Positions 23,110-34,514 of a stretch of DNA of 64,000 nt are shown here, one piece after another. Within the stretch, counting starts at the first letter, position 1. Each line of letters begins with the position of its first letter. A program made the position numbers and the translations under genes. The notes below the pieces were generated by a model. It had not been told where the DNA came from and searched no databases. It saw only the letters and a program-made list of their open reading frames with translations. Origin of the DNA: Anastatus disparis (Eukaryota > Arthropoda > Insecta > Hymenoptera > Eupelmidae); NCBI GenBank assembly GCA_017163975.1, contig JAFFSR010000306.1:248001-312000 (forward strand). Reading direction: 5' to 3'.

Positions 23110-23421
23110 TAAATAAAGGATCGGCTCTTTTTGCTTTCTCATAGAGAAAGCATAATATCGATGAAAAAATTATTTTTCTACTTTTCCACCAATTTGTGCA
23201 TATTGGTACTCAGGAAGTCGAAAAAAGTGGTTTTTAGAAAATGTCCGTGTGTGTGTGTGTGTGTGTGTGCGTGCGTGCGTGTGTGTGTGTGCGTGCGCGT
23301 GCGTGCGTGCGTGTGTGTGTGTATGTGTGTGTATGATTTCAGTACGCCAAAAATATCTCGAGAACTACTCGATGGATTTGCTTCAAATTTTGCATGCAAT
23401 TTATTTTTTTGTCTAACCGAG
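23110..23421. repeat. Satellite-like element fragment with a (GT)n core
   Basis: It opens with a palindrome, GCTTTCTCATAGAGAAAGC, near 23128 and contains a GT/GTGC microsatellite at 23243-23333. It ends with a monomer (CGATGGATTTGCTTCAAATT) related to the satellite at 26100-27340. A CTATGAGAAAGCAT block recurs near 27500. I infer one repeat-bearing element interrupted by the LINE. Open frames across the GT run are artefacts. Confidence 0.6.
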
Positions 23422-26089
23422 GATTAGATTAGATTAGATATTGTTTATTTTGTATTATAATTACAAAAAAGCGTGAAAATTACAAATAAAGTTGAAAAAA
23501 AAAATACATAGAAATACTTTAAATAGCCTTGCACATATAAAATCAAAATAGTACAGTATGATATCACAGTCATAAAACATAATAGAGATAGTAATACTGT
23601 AATAGTAAGTCAATAAATTAAATAAAAGCGATATCACAGATAACACGAATAAATACACGCAAAAAGTATAAATAATATAGTTAAAAATCAGTCTCAATAT
23701 CTATCAGTCAAAATAATTACATAAAATCAAGCGTGTAAAGAGCGCAGTCGAAATATCAGCAGTATACAGTAAGTTAAAATCACAGCAAGTTGAATGTACA
23801 GTAATATACAAGTCAATCTGATAAAAATATAATCATTCACTCTATGCACACACATCCTACATACACGCCAATAAATACAATCATGCCTTAAATCTATAAA
23901 GGGTACATCACATAATAAATTAACACATATGATATAGTCCGAAAATAATACTGTTTAATCGAGGCCGAGTAAAAACCTCCTCAGAGCGGCTTTAAACCTG
24001 CTGATTAATGGAAGATTTTTAATATCAGCAGGTAGGGAGTTCCAAAAATGCGCACCTTGAACTTGAAAGGAATTTCTTCCAGTCTCAGTGCGCATGAAGG
24101 GCACCGCAAGATCTTTAATCTCACCCCTAGTGGTCGCTCTGGGTATATATCTAGTGAAGAGACCCACTAGATATTCGGGAGTATTCATACGTACGATTTT
24201 GTACATAAGTACAGCCATAAAATACTGTCTCCTCGAATCAGTACGTAGCCAACCCAAAGCATGTCTATGGGGAGAAATGTGATCACCCATTCTCACGCCT
24301 AATACATATCTCACACGTGAATTTTGCATTGTCTGTAGCCGTCTTCGTAACTCCTGCGAAGCATCGAGCAAAACCACTGAGCAGTAATCAAGATGTGGAA
24401 ACAGCAGGGCGGTTGCGAGCTGCTTACGCAGAGCCTCAGTGGTGTACCGACGGAAAAACCGCAGGCTATAAATCACTCTATTGAATTTTTTAGTCAACAT
24501 ATTAATATGCGGTTCCCACGACAGTTTAGAGTCGAGTACAACACCAAGGCTCGTAACGGTGTCAGAGAAAGGAATACCGATACCGCTCCCCAGGTCAATC
24601 GTCCTTGGCTCACCGAAATAAAAATTTTTAATAAAACGATTACTTCCAAAGACGATCGCCTTTGTTTTACTAGCATTCAAAGTGAGAGAAACACCAGCAG
24701 CCCACCCCGACACCGCCTTGGCCGCCCTCTGTAAAATACGAATCACCTCGTCCACATCATCATAAGGGATCTGTGTATAAATTTGAACATCATTCGCATA
24801 CAGCAGATGCCCGACGCAACCAGAGTCCAGTGCGTCACGTACGTCATTTATGTAAAGGCAAAACAACAGAGGCCCCAGCACCGAACCCTGAGGTACTCCT
24901 AGATTGGTTGTTAGCCAATTCGATTCCTCCTTTCAATGTGTGGAAACCATTGGTTTCCTACCTGATAAATAGGAGTTAATCCATCCGAGTGCGGCCCTGG
25001 AGAACCCCATCGATCTAAGCCTTGCAAGAAGTTTGGAGGGAGAGATCGTGTCGAATGCCTTACTAAAGTCAAAAAGTAGCAGTAACGTGACAAGTTTCCT
25101 GTCTAGACCTGACCTTATATCGTCTGTAAGCTTAAGTACAGCAGTCTGCGTAGAATGGTTTTTCCTGAAGCCCGTCTGCATAGGATCGAGCAATTTTTTG
25201 GATGTAATGTACTCCTGCAGTTGGTCATGGGCGATCTTCTCAAGAACCTTTGAAAGAAAACATAAGATGGCTATAGGCCTAAAATCTTTTGGTTCCTCAG
25301 GTGCAGCACACTTTTTCAATGGTTTAATACGTGCTTGCTTCCAACGGGAAGGGAAGACCCCCCGTGCAAAAGAGGAGTTAAACAGAGTCACAAGATGTTC
25401 ACCAATAAATGGTAAAGCTTTAACTATCACGCTTTGCGGAATGCCATCCACACCACAAGCTTGTGAAGAAAAATGTGAAATTGCAAGAACAACATCATTA
25501 AAACTAATTGGTTTAAAGGTAAACCCACTTTCATTGCATTGAGAAAGAATTCTCAATCGCTCTTCACTATCCTCCTGCGGCGAGACTGACACCCCAGCAA
25601 AGTGCGCATTAAGCTCATCCGGAGTGAATCCATTCAAATCCCCTTGAGGTCCGGATAGCAGTCCCAGGTCTCTCAACTCCTTCCAGACATTACCACCCGC
25701 AAGAGCATCAAACAGTCTATTGTGAATATAAGTAGTCTTAGCATGGTCCGTGCGTTCGTCTACCACCTTACGCAACCGCAGAAATTCAAGGAGATACTGC
25801 TTGTCCTCTGTCCGTTTGTATCTACGATATGTAGCATCTCTCTTACGCCGCATCCATGACAATTCTTCATCTACCCATGGAAACTTATTCTTATTAGGCT
25901 TGAGCGCTTTCAACGGCGCCAAATTCTCGATTGCAGCAGTGAGATTGTCACAGAGGCAACCAAGTGCAGATTCAGGGTCAGCTGTGTCAGTCATAAGCGG
26001 CGACCAATCACAGCCGGCAAGTTTCTCTCCCAATGCAGTTGGACAAATATTTTTATAGTTCCTGTACATGATAGGTTTTTGATCAAAAG
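23422..26089 (-). mobile_element. 5'-truncated non-LTR retrotransposon, CR1/L2 group
   Basis: On the minus strand the element runs from about 26089 down to 23422. It ends in a short tandem of a 5-bp unit (TCTAA type, 3-4 copies), as is usual at the 3' end of CR1/L2-group LINEs. The coding part is only the second half of ORF2; the endonuclease domain and any ORF1 are absent, fitting ordinary 5' truncation. About 500 bp of AT-rich 3' untranslated sequence follows the stop. It lies inside satellite-type DNA. Confidence 0.8.
23955..26069 (-). pseudogene. LINE reverse transcriptase, one frameshift and mutated active site
   Basis: Two overlapping minus-strand segments form one protein. The upstream segment (26069-24933) has a basic linker (PWVDEELSWMRRKRDATYRR), then RT motifs KPLKKCAAPEEPKDFRPIA, QTGFRKNHSTQTAVL and LLFDFSKAFDTI. 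The frame slips near 24915-24950. The downstream segment (24881-23955) starts with the palm motif GSVLGPLLFCLYINDV and the catalytic motif. That motif reads YANDVQIY, where active enzymes have YADD, so a catalytic aspartate is lost. The C-terminal region (LDYCSVVL, LQTMQNSRVRYVLG, FWNSLPADIKNLPLISRFKAALRRFL) is typical of CR1/L2-group elements, which lack an RNase H domain. It is dead by truncation, frameshift and active-site change. Confidence 0.85.
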
Positions 26090-26099
26090 TTATAGGAAG

Positions 26100-27340
26100 A
26101 AGCTATTAAAAATTGATCTTTTCAGCTCAGTTTTTTTTTTAGAGCCATTTCACTAATTTTAAGAAAATTTTGATTTTTCATTTTTTTGGTATTTTACCTA
26201 AACTACTAAAAGAATTTTCTTAAAAATTTGTATGGACATTATTTGCGACTGCCAAAAGAAGAAAAACTTTTACTAACTGATTTTCTTAGCGCACTTTTAA
26301 TTTTAAAGCAATTTAGAAATTGAAAAAAAAAATTTTTTTTTTTCATTTTTCTTTTATTTTATGAAAACTATTCAAAACATTTGCTCCAAAATTTGTATGC
26401 AAGTTACTCGCTATTGTCTAAAGAAAATTAGCTTTGGAAAACTCATTTCTTTAGCGCAGTTTTAATTTTAGAGCATTTGGAAAATTTTTGAAAAAATGTT
26501 TATTTTTCATATTACACAAAAACCATTCGTTAGATTTGCTCTAAAATCATTATGCAAATTATTTGTTATTGCCTTAATAAAACAAGCTTTGAAAAACTTA
26601 TTTTATTAGTGCAGTTTTAATTCAAGAGAATTTTGAAAATTTTTCTAAAAAATTTTACATTTTTTTAGGTCTTACGTAAACTACTCTAAGAATTTGTTTA
26701 AAAATTTGTATAGTGATTATTTCCTACTGTTAAAATGATAAAAACATTCGAAAACTGATTTTCTTGGCATACTATTAATTTTAGAGCATTTTAAAAATTT
26801 TTAAAAAAGTTGTTATTTTTTATTATTTTTCTATTTTACGAAAATCACTCGATTGATTTGCTCCAAAATTTTTATACAAGTTATTTGCTATTGTCTAAAA
26901 GAAATAAGCTTTGGAAAACTTATTTTCTCAGCGCAGTTTTAATTTAAGAGAATTTTGAAAATTTTGAAAAAATGTTTATTTTTTATTTTTTTTTATATAA
27001 CACTAAAACCATTCAATAGATTTGCTATAAAATTATTATGAAAATTATTCGTTATTGCCTTAATGAAACAAGCTTTGGAAAACTTATTTTCTTAGCGTAG
27101 TTATAATTTTAGAGCATTTTGAAAATTTTGAAAAAAATTTATTTTAAATTTTTCATTTTTTTGGATCTTACGTAAACTACTCTAAGAATTTGCTTAAAAA
27201 TGTGTATAGAAATTATTTGATACTGTTAAAATAATAAAAACATTTAAAAACTGATTTTTTTGGTATACTATTAAATTTATTATTTTTCTATTTCACGGAA
27301 ACCATTCGATAGATTTGCTCCAAAATTTGTATGCAAGTTT
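26100..27340. repeat. Satellite of ~165-bp monomers in ~480-bp higher-order units
   Basis: A monomer built on GATTTGCTCCAAAATTTGTA, TTTTCTTAGCGCAGTTTTAA and ATTTTAGAGCATTTTGAAAA repeats about every 160-170 bp. One variant, with AACTACT(C/A)TAAGAATT and a following ATTTGTATAG, recurs at 26202, 26680 and 27176, spacings of 478 and 496. The basic unit is therefore a triplet of monomer types repeated about 2.5 times. No coding signal. Confidence 0.75.
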
Positions 27341-27540
27341 TTTATTCATCTTCTCTCTTACCGTGGTCACGATAAAAAATTTCGTTGTCATCGTTCTTTT
27401 AAAGTACAAATTTATAAATACATATTAATGTTAGACAATTTTTTCATATTAAAATCACATTTAAATAAATATAAAGAGATTAATGAAACTCAAAGAGCTC
27501 TATGAGAAAGCATTCTGCCAAAGCACTTGGCAGCGTTTTT
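27341..27540. other. Flank between the satellite and the 24-kb composite
   Basis: It contains CTATGAGAAAGCAT near 27502, shared with 23127-23152, and the small palindrome TGCCAAAGCACTTGGCA. It probably closes the satellite-bearing element. No gene. Confidence 0.4.
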
Positions 27541-28059
27541 CTAAATAGTAAATCATAAATTATATTATACGAGTAAAATAATATATATTCTTATTTTTAT
27601 AATTGATAAAATTTTTTTTTTTAATTTTGAAAATATATTAATGAAAAATTAAAATAAAAAATGAATCTATGTTAAATACACTGAAAGAAATTTTATAGGA
27701 AATATTACAAGGAAATTTTTATCATGTAGCTTTGTAAACTTTTCAATTGCGTCGAATTTACTATGCTATATAGAAAATCTAATTCCTCTATTTATTAAGG
27801 TGGTTATTCCATGCAGGTCCGTATGTTGCGGGCGCTTAGCCGGGGGGCCCAACTCAATGCTTAAATTCTTAGTATTATTAATAAAAAATTCATTCTAAAC
27901 ACTTTGTAACATGGCAATTTGACCATGTTACTTATATATATACTAATAACGCATAAAGACGACAGAAAGAAGCATACGACTGTCGGCAAGACGGAAAGCA
28001 GACCACGTGAGTCAAATATGCATCACCATACCCAAGATCGTTGGCACTCACGCGCGAGT

Positions 28060-28744
28060 TGATAAAGCCAGTATAATGTGCACAGATAGGGCTAGCAAGC
28101 CGCTTGACTTGAGTAGCTAAGTTGGAGTCCGTTAAGGATCGTTTGTCTCTCTCTTGCGGCGCGCGCAGCGTACCGTAAGAGCAATGAGCTTGGTCGACAG
28201 AAAGAACACGCCATTGCATCATTCTTTCTGTCGTCAGCATAGGAAAAGGAGCGTGACGACCGACGGTCATATACAGTACTTTTTTGTGTGCGCTAGAATA
28301 GTACAATTTATTGTGTGAGTGAGACAAATTAGCTTCACCTTTTATTATTTTTACATCAAGCCTCGTTATTTTACGAGTGTCTTATTGCTAAGCCAAATAG
28401 TTTAATTTAGTGCTTTATTTGTGCGACGTGTGCGCCGGGCGATCTCGTGCGCATTCTAGTGCTATTTTCCCTTCGTGCTAATATACTCATTTTTTTCACT
28501 GTGTGCTCGTGCCCTTTTTGCGTGTGTTTTTGTTTTAACTATCTGCTTTCACTTTTGCCAATAGTTTCTCTGCCATTGCAAACGGCGTCGCGTACGTTAT
28601 TCGCGGCTGGCGTCCATTTCGAGCGCACGTGCTATACTTGTGTAACTATCGCAATAAAGCTCTTCTTTTTTATTATTACATTAATTAAAAACCTGCATAT
28701 TAATTATACCTTAGTGCAACCTCCTAATCCCCAAGGTTGTCACA
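28060..28744 (+). repeat. 5' LTR of gypsy element 1
   Basis: It begins TGATAAAGCC and ends GGTTGTCACA, matching 41233-41922 throughout with scattered substitutions and small indels (for example a longer CT run in the other copy). CAATAAAG near 28651 may be the polyadenylation signal. The open frame on the minus strand of this LTR recurs in the 3' LTR only because of LTR identity. The true start may be 27905 (TGTAAC, followed by a GTAACATGG/CCATGTTAC stem). Confidence 0.8.
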
Positions 28745-29340
28745 ACTGACGCAACCAACGTGGGGCCGACAAATATTTCGGTGAGAATTTTTGTTTAAAA
28801 TCACGGCATTAAAAGAAAAAAAAAGAAACTGTGCTTAAAAATAATAGAAAAAAAAATTGTGCGAAAAACTGTGATAAAACCTTAAAAGAGAAAATTTTTT
28901 TTTGTGCGTAAAATTAATAGAAAAAAAAAAAAATTTGTGCGTTAAAATTAAACGAAAAACAATTTGTGCTTAGCATTAAATAGAAAAAAAAAACTGTACT
29001 TAAGGTATTTCTATCGAGATGAGAGAGAACGCTATATTTGTGAGAGTGAGATAGAAGATGAGAATTTGTATAAATAAAAACGTGGCAACAGCGTAGCACT
29101 CGATAATAAACATTTAAATGTCGTATTGTTTTGAATTGTTTGTTATGATTAGAATTGATTGTTATGAATGTATTTCCTTAATTCATGAATTTATGAATGA
29201 TTAAAGTTTTGCCGCTTTGTTATGTAGTAAAATTATTAAAAGATTTTAAAATAATATTCTACAAGTAATAAGTATAAATTAAAATATTTAAATATGTTTT
29301 TTTATATAAAATAATTATTGAAATTTATTAATTTATTTTT

Positions 29341-29526
29341 AATTTTACCAACTTTTTATTAGAGTCTTTCAATATTCATATAAATTCACTATAAGATTTT
29401 TAAATTTTACCAACTTTTTATTAGTGTCTTTCAATATTCATATAAATTCACTATAAGATTTTTAAATTTTACCAACTTTTTATTAGTGTCTTTCAATATT
29501 CATATAAATTCACTATAAGATTTTTA
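29341..29526 (+). repeat. 62-bp tandem repeat, three copies
   Basis: ACCAACTTTTTATTAG recurs at 29347, 29409 and 29471. Each is followed by TGTCTTTCAATATTCATATA or a one-base variant. Copies are almost identical, so the duplication is recent relative to the element. Confidence 0.95.
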
Positions 29527-32366
29527 AATTTTATGCAGTACTTATTGTTTGTCAGTAGTTTATTTTCAAATGCTGTGGAAAATGACTACAGAAAATTGAC
29601 AAATAGAGAAAAAAAGAGAGCGCGCGAGTTGCAACGTTGTCGATACAAGACGAATCGAAACCATTCGCAAAAAACACGTATCTTCCCACGCACTGTTCTC
29701 ACGAACTAAACACAACAACAAAAAATTTTAAAGTATCAAAATTTGCATTAGATAATCTTCTTTTAATAAATAAAAAATTAAATAATTCTATCATACGGTT
29801 ATAAAATAGTCGTCATAAACAACTTTCAAAAGATAGCATAACGAATGGTGCCCTATCTTTTCCATGTTAAAAACCAAAACTTTAAAGTGCAATAAAAATC
29901 AAATCACACACAAGAAACGACTGAAATTTCCACAGAAGATGAATAAAGGCATTATAAAACCTTGAGCCAAATTTGAAACAAAACTAACATAAACTGTTTG
30001 CGCGATAGAAATACCTTAAATCAAAAAATAGAAACTGTGCTGAAAGTGAGAGAAAATTGTCTGTGCGAGTATTCATGCGTTTCCGGTTCGCCACGTGGTC
30101 GCCATTACGAACGACGCACACACGACGAGGCTGAAAGGGAACGCTCATTTTCTTTTTTCTTCTCTTGTCCTTTCTTGATACTGTCGCTTGGTAAGGTATA
30201 GAGAGGAAAATTTTTGTATCTTGCAGCAAGTTTGCCTTTAGCCGTTATTTTCTTTTATGCTAATGCTTGAAAATTAAACGTAAAATAATTTTTTTTTGTG
30301 CTTTGAAAATTAAGACAAAATTTTTTTTCGTACTTTGAAATCAAAATTTTTTTTAATAGCTTTTAGAGAGCATTAAGAAAATTTTTTTGTTGTATTATAA
30401 ATATAAAATTTTTTTTTGCTTTTGCATAGGATTAATAGCTTAATATATACATATCTATATATCTACATTTATAGTTGTACAGTTGGGCGGTAGAACAAAC
30501 AGTTCAAGTCGCCATTGTACAAGCTAACGCAAAAACAATTTTCTTTAACATTTCGAGCGTGGCAAATTTTAATCGCTGTAAATTTACGCTATAGCTTAAA
30601 AGGTAGTAGTGCGCAATTCATTTAGCACAGTACGAATTTTCGTTACTACGTATTGCTTTAGCTTGTTACGAGTGTACAACTATATAGAGCCATCATTATA
30701 CATATACATATATCTATACATATGCATGTTCACATCTGTATCGTTTCATCACGTAGTCGTGCCGCACAGTCAGAGAACAAATCGTTCCTTTGACTGTGCT
30801 TCGTAAAGTGCTTTTTGGTAGAATTTTTTCGTGTTGTCTATTAAAATAAATTTTTTTTTATTAAAAATTTTCAATAATAAATTTTTTTTGCTTTCATAAT
30901 TCTTCGTTTTTATGCATTTGAATATTTGTTAAAAAAAAAAATTTTTTTATATCCATTCCCTATAACAGCTTGAACTTTTCGAGTCCTTAATAGTTATCTT
31001 GATTTGGTGGGCTTTAATGAAATAGCTGTAAGGCTTCTTTTGAGAGTAGAAACTTAACTATTAAACTAAGTAGTTTTTGTTAAGTTTAAACCGCGTAGCA
31101 CGACTACGTTATACCCTATATATATATATATGGGACGTTTCATGTCAACTCGACTGACAAAAAAATAGAATTTGCTGAAAATCCGTGAAGAGGTTCCATT
31201 TGATACCCAAAATATACAAAAAAATTTTTAGAGGCATAGGTCAAAGGGATTACGAGTAATAAGTAATAGAATATTGTGATTTTTCAAATTTTTTTGTTAA
31301 ATTACCAACTTAATTATTTTTTTCCTCAGAAACTAAGGATTTTAGAGATTCACTTATGAATATATTTATTGTTGCAAATGATGAGTAGAATCTACACAAA
31401 TTTTTTTAGATCTCAGAATTGCTGTCTTCTGATTGGTTCATTTTGTACTTTCATGTAATTTTGAATTTATGGTGTTCGACCACTATGTTATGTCTTTTTA
31501 TAATATCTTGAAGTGAGCTTTGTCTCATCTTAGGCATAGAACTGAGAGAAGAGCTATAGAACTTTGAATATTAAAAAATAAAATAGAATTTTCAATTTAA
31601 AACATATATACTGTGGATTTGGTTCTTCGCTTATAGATAATGCAATATACGAACAAATGATTTTTAAATATCTTAAAAGAGATCTATTTTTTAATAAATT
31701 AAGTATTAATTTAGAATCTGAATTGAAATATCAACTGTTCATTATTTAGACATCCTCAAAATACACTCGTAACCAAAACATATTTATGTGTTTCAATAAA
31801 TTGTTATTATAATGATTTTAAATATGTGTTGAAAAATTTTTTTTCAAATTTTATTACCTTTATTATATACTTGAAATAAATGACAAGTATATAATTAAGG
31901 TAATAAAACTATGAGATCTTACCATAATTTTTAACAAAGGATTTTTCAATTTTTTTTCTTTATAAATTAACGTTGAATTTCAGTAACAAAATTGTATTAT
32001 TTCTTGTTATCTTTTTTTTATCATTTATTTAAAAATGTTCTGGAATTTTTTAAATTTTATTAAATATTTACAAAATTACTTGCCAGGCCCATGGGTAAAT
32101 ATTTTATGTCAATGTTTAAAGTTAAGAAATTTGTATATAACATATGTATACATATAAACTTTCATTTTATGTAACATTACAGATATAATGGGACATAACA
32201 TGTAAGTATTAAAATCATTTTCTGCTTATAACACGTTTCTAATTTTCAATTTAACGGTAGTATAATTCTGTAATATTATTTTAATCAATTATTGGAATTT
32301 ATAGTTCGAAATCAAATAAGAAAAAGGATCTGAATATTTTAATATCTAATATTTATAAAAATCTTA

Positions 32367-32450
32367 ATTTTCGCCATACCCTGCCCGAAAGCACAACTTT
32401 CGTCCCGGCACCGAAAAACAAAAGTTGTATTTTCGGCCCGGGTATGGCGA
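32367..32450. repeat. GC-rich hairpin A in the foldback loop
   Basis: TTTTCGCCATACCC faces GGGTATGGCGAAAA, with further pairing of ACAACTTT and AAAGTTGT. GC-rich against an AT-rich background. Confidence 0.8.
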
Positions 32451-32460
32451 AAAATAGCAT

Positions 32461-32580
32461 ACACACCACGGGAGGTAAAATGGCGAGCCCATAGCACATA
32501 TTTGCCACCCTCGCCTTCGGCTCGAGGTGGCAATTATATGTGCTATGGACTCGCCAGTACTCTACCTCCCTTGGGGTGTA
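32461..32580. repeat. GC-rich hairpin B in the foldback loop
   Basis: The ends ACACC/GGTGT, the inner GGAGGTA/TACCTCC, ATGGCGAG..CCATAGCACATA and its inverse pair over about 55 bp per arm, with a CGCCTTCGGCTCG apex. Adjacent to hairpin A and similar in style to 10709-10961. Confidence 0.85.
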
Positions 32581-34514
32581 ATATACTATTATTGGATTAC
32601 ATAAAACTATTATATAAATAATCATTCCTAAATGTATAATACGTATTTAAATAATTTTTCAATACATATGTATTATATATTTACAAACTCATCTTATTTT
32701 AAATATTTAAAATCATAATAACAATTTATTGAAGTACATAAATATGTTTTGGTTGTGAGTGTATTTTGAGGATGTCTAAATAATGAACAGTTGATATTTC
32801 AATTCAGATTCTAAATTAATACTTAATTTATTAAAAAATAGATCTCTTTTAAGATATTTAAAAATCATTTGTTCGTATATTGCATTATCTATAATCGAAG
32901 AACCAAATCGACAGTATATATGTTTTAAATTGAAAATTCTATTTTATTTTTTAATATTCAAAGTTCTATAGCTCTTCTCTCAGTTTTATGCCTAAGATGA
33001 GACAAAGCTCACTTCAAGATATTATAAAAAGACATAACATAGTGCAACCTGAGTGAAATCAACCTGGTCGAACACCAGAAATTCAAAATTACATGAAAGT
33101 ACAAAATGAATCAATCAGAAGACAGCAATTCTGAGATCTAAAAAAATTTGTGTAGATTCTACTCATCATTTGCAACAATAAATATATTCATAAGTGAATC
33201 TCTAAAATCCTTAGTTTCTGAGGAAAAAAATAATGAAGGTGGTAATTTAACAAAAAAATTTGAAAAATCACAATATTCTATTACTTATTACTCGTAATCC
33301 CTTTGACCTATGCCTCTAAAAAATTTTTTGTATATTTTGGGTATCAAATGGAACCTCTTCACAGATTTTCTGTAAATTCTATTTTTTTGTCAGTCGAGTT
33401 GACATGAAACGTCCCATATATATATATATATCATTTATTTTGTCTGTGCTAGTCCATTTTATTTTACCTTGCAATACCTACCCTTATAGCATCCCAACCA
33501 TCCAGCATATATTCCTTTAAGCGACGCCATCTTTAGCAAGCGAGCTTGGTAATAGTTTATTACACTTGTTTAGAATTTTTTCCATCTATTGTGCGCTCTC
33601 TCATATCCACAGCAACGCGGTGACTGTACCGACTGGAAAATACCATCGGCTTATATAGTTCATTGTAGTTGAAAAATTTTCTTGCTTGACTTCAACGTTT
33701 TTTATTTTACTTGTTCTTACGAATAAAAATTTTTTTATTGTGCTTTGGTTTACGTAATTAAATTTTTTTTTCTAATAAGATAATTTTGCAGTTACATTGA
33801 GAAAAAATTTTTTTTCTCGTTACGCTCAATTTAAATATTTTTTTTGGTAAATTCTTCTAATAGTAATAATTTTTTATTTTTTTTCTTCAACTGGTATTTT
33901 TTTTGCATTTGTTACACGAATTGACTCAGCGCCTTGCATACATAGTTTTTTTGCTATCTTCGTGCGATTGTGAAATATTCATTGTGAGTAAAACTTTCTG
34001 CTACGTTGACGTTGTTCGCTTTTAGGCTTTGCCTTTTATTACCTCGAAAGTCCCTTTGTAGACACTGGCTATAACTTAATAGTTTTTTTTTCTTTTGTAG
34101 AGAAATAGTGCTGTATGCAAAATATTTTAATATTATTAGAAGCTTATTTTTTTAATTGAAATTTTTTTAAAATAATTTCTCTGAGTGGTATAATTTTTTT
34201 TGCTTGTTTTTGGTGATAAAATTTTTTGTGTTTGTTAACCTAAAATCTGACTGCATAGCCTGCTGAAAATTTAAATTAACTTCACTGATAGTAATATAGT
34301 GCCTAAGCTTTAAAGTTGAGTTTATGATTTTTTTTTTGTAACTTTTTCTTACAGTTTAATAAAAATCAATCGTGTTTTAATTTTAATCAGGAAGTACTGT
34401 ACTGAGAATTCATTTGAGCAAACCCTCCTAAGATAAGGTCTCGTATAAAATTATTAGCAACTTTTTGTCGTAGGCAAACGTTATATAGTATAATAGCGTG
34501 GAAAATTTTTTTTT

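Larger units (their letters stand above)
31131..33416. mobile_element. 2.3-kb foldback, TGGGACG...CGTCCCA ends, in (TA)n
   Basis: Arms of about 710 bp (31131-31840 and about 32700-33416) pair almost base for base from TGGGACGTTTCATGTCAACT inward. Both flanks are TA repeats. The right arm has a ~20-bp extra segment near 33045 that the left lacks. The loop (about 850 bp) is AT-rich and holds two GC-rich hairpins (32367-32450 and 32461-32580). No coding capacity. Confidence 0.85.
28745..34514 (+). other. Long leader of gypsy element 1, no gene
   Basis: TGGGGCCGAC at 28761-28770 is a possible primer-binding site, though 16 bases past the LTR. The rest is AT-rich with runs of A and T and G-T-G-C-T-T-like short repeats at 28790-29000. 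It also holds a 62-bp tandem repeat (29341-29526) and the foldback at 31131-33416. Subtracting the foldback still leaves about 3.5 kb between LTR and gag, which is long for a gypsy leader. Open frames here are short and unlike known proteins. Confidence 0.5.

Noticed and set aside
23178..23427. Open frames across the GT/GTGC run on both strands
   Set aside because: Cys-Val and Thr-His dipeptide runs come from the microsatellite itself.
25033..26058. Plus-strand open frames opposite the LINE
   Set aside because: They mirror the minus-strand reverse transcriptase, which carries clear family motifs.
27932..28327. 131-residue minus-strand frame, also seen at 41276-41524
   Set aside because: Its recurrence is explained by the two LTRs of gypsy element 1. 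No protein family is evident.
30609..30806. Short frame near a possible promoter in the gypsy 1 leader
   Set aside because: It has no recognisable motif, and the YIYIYLYI run follows a TA-rich stretch.
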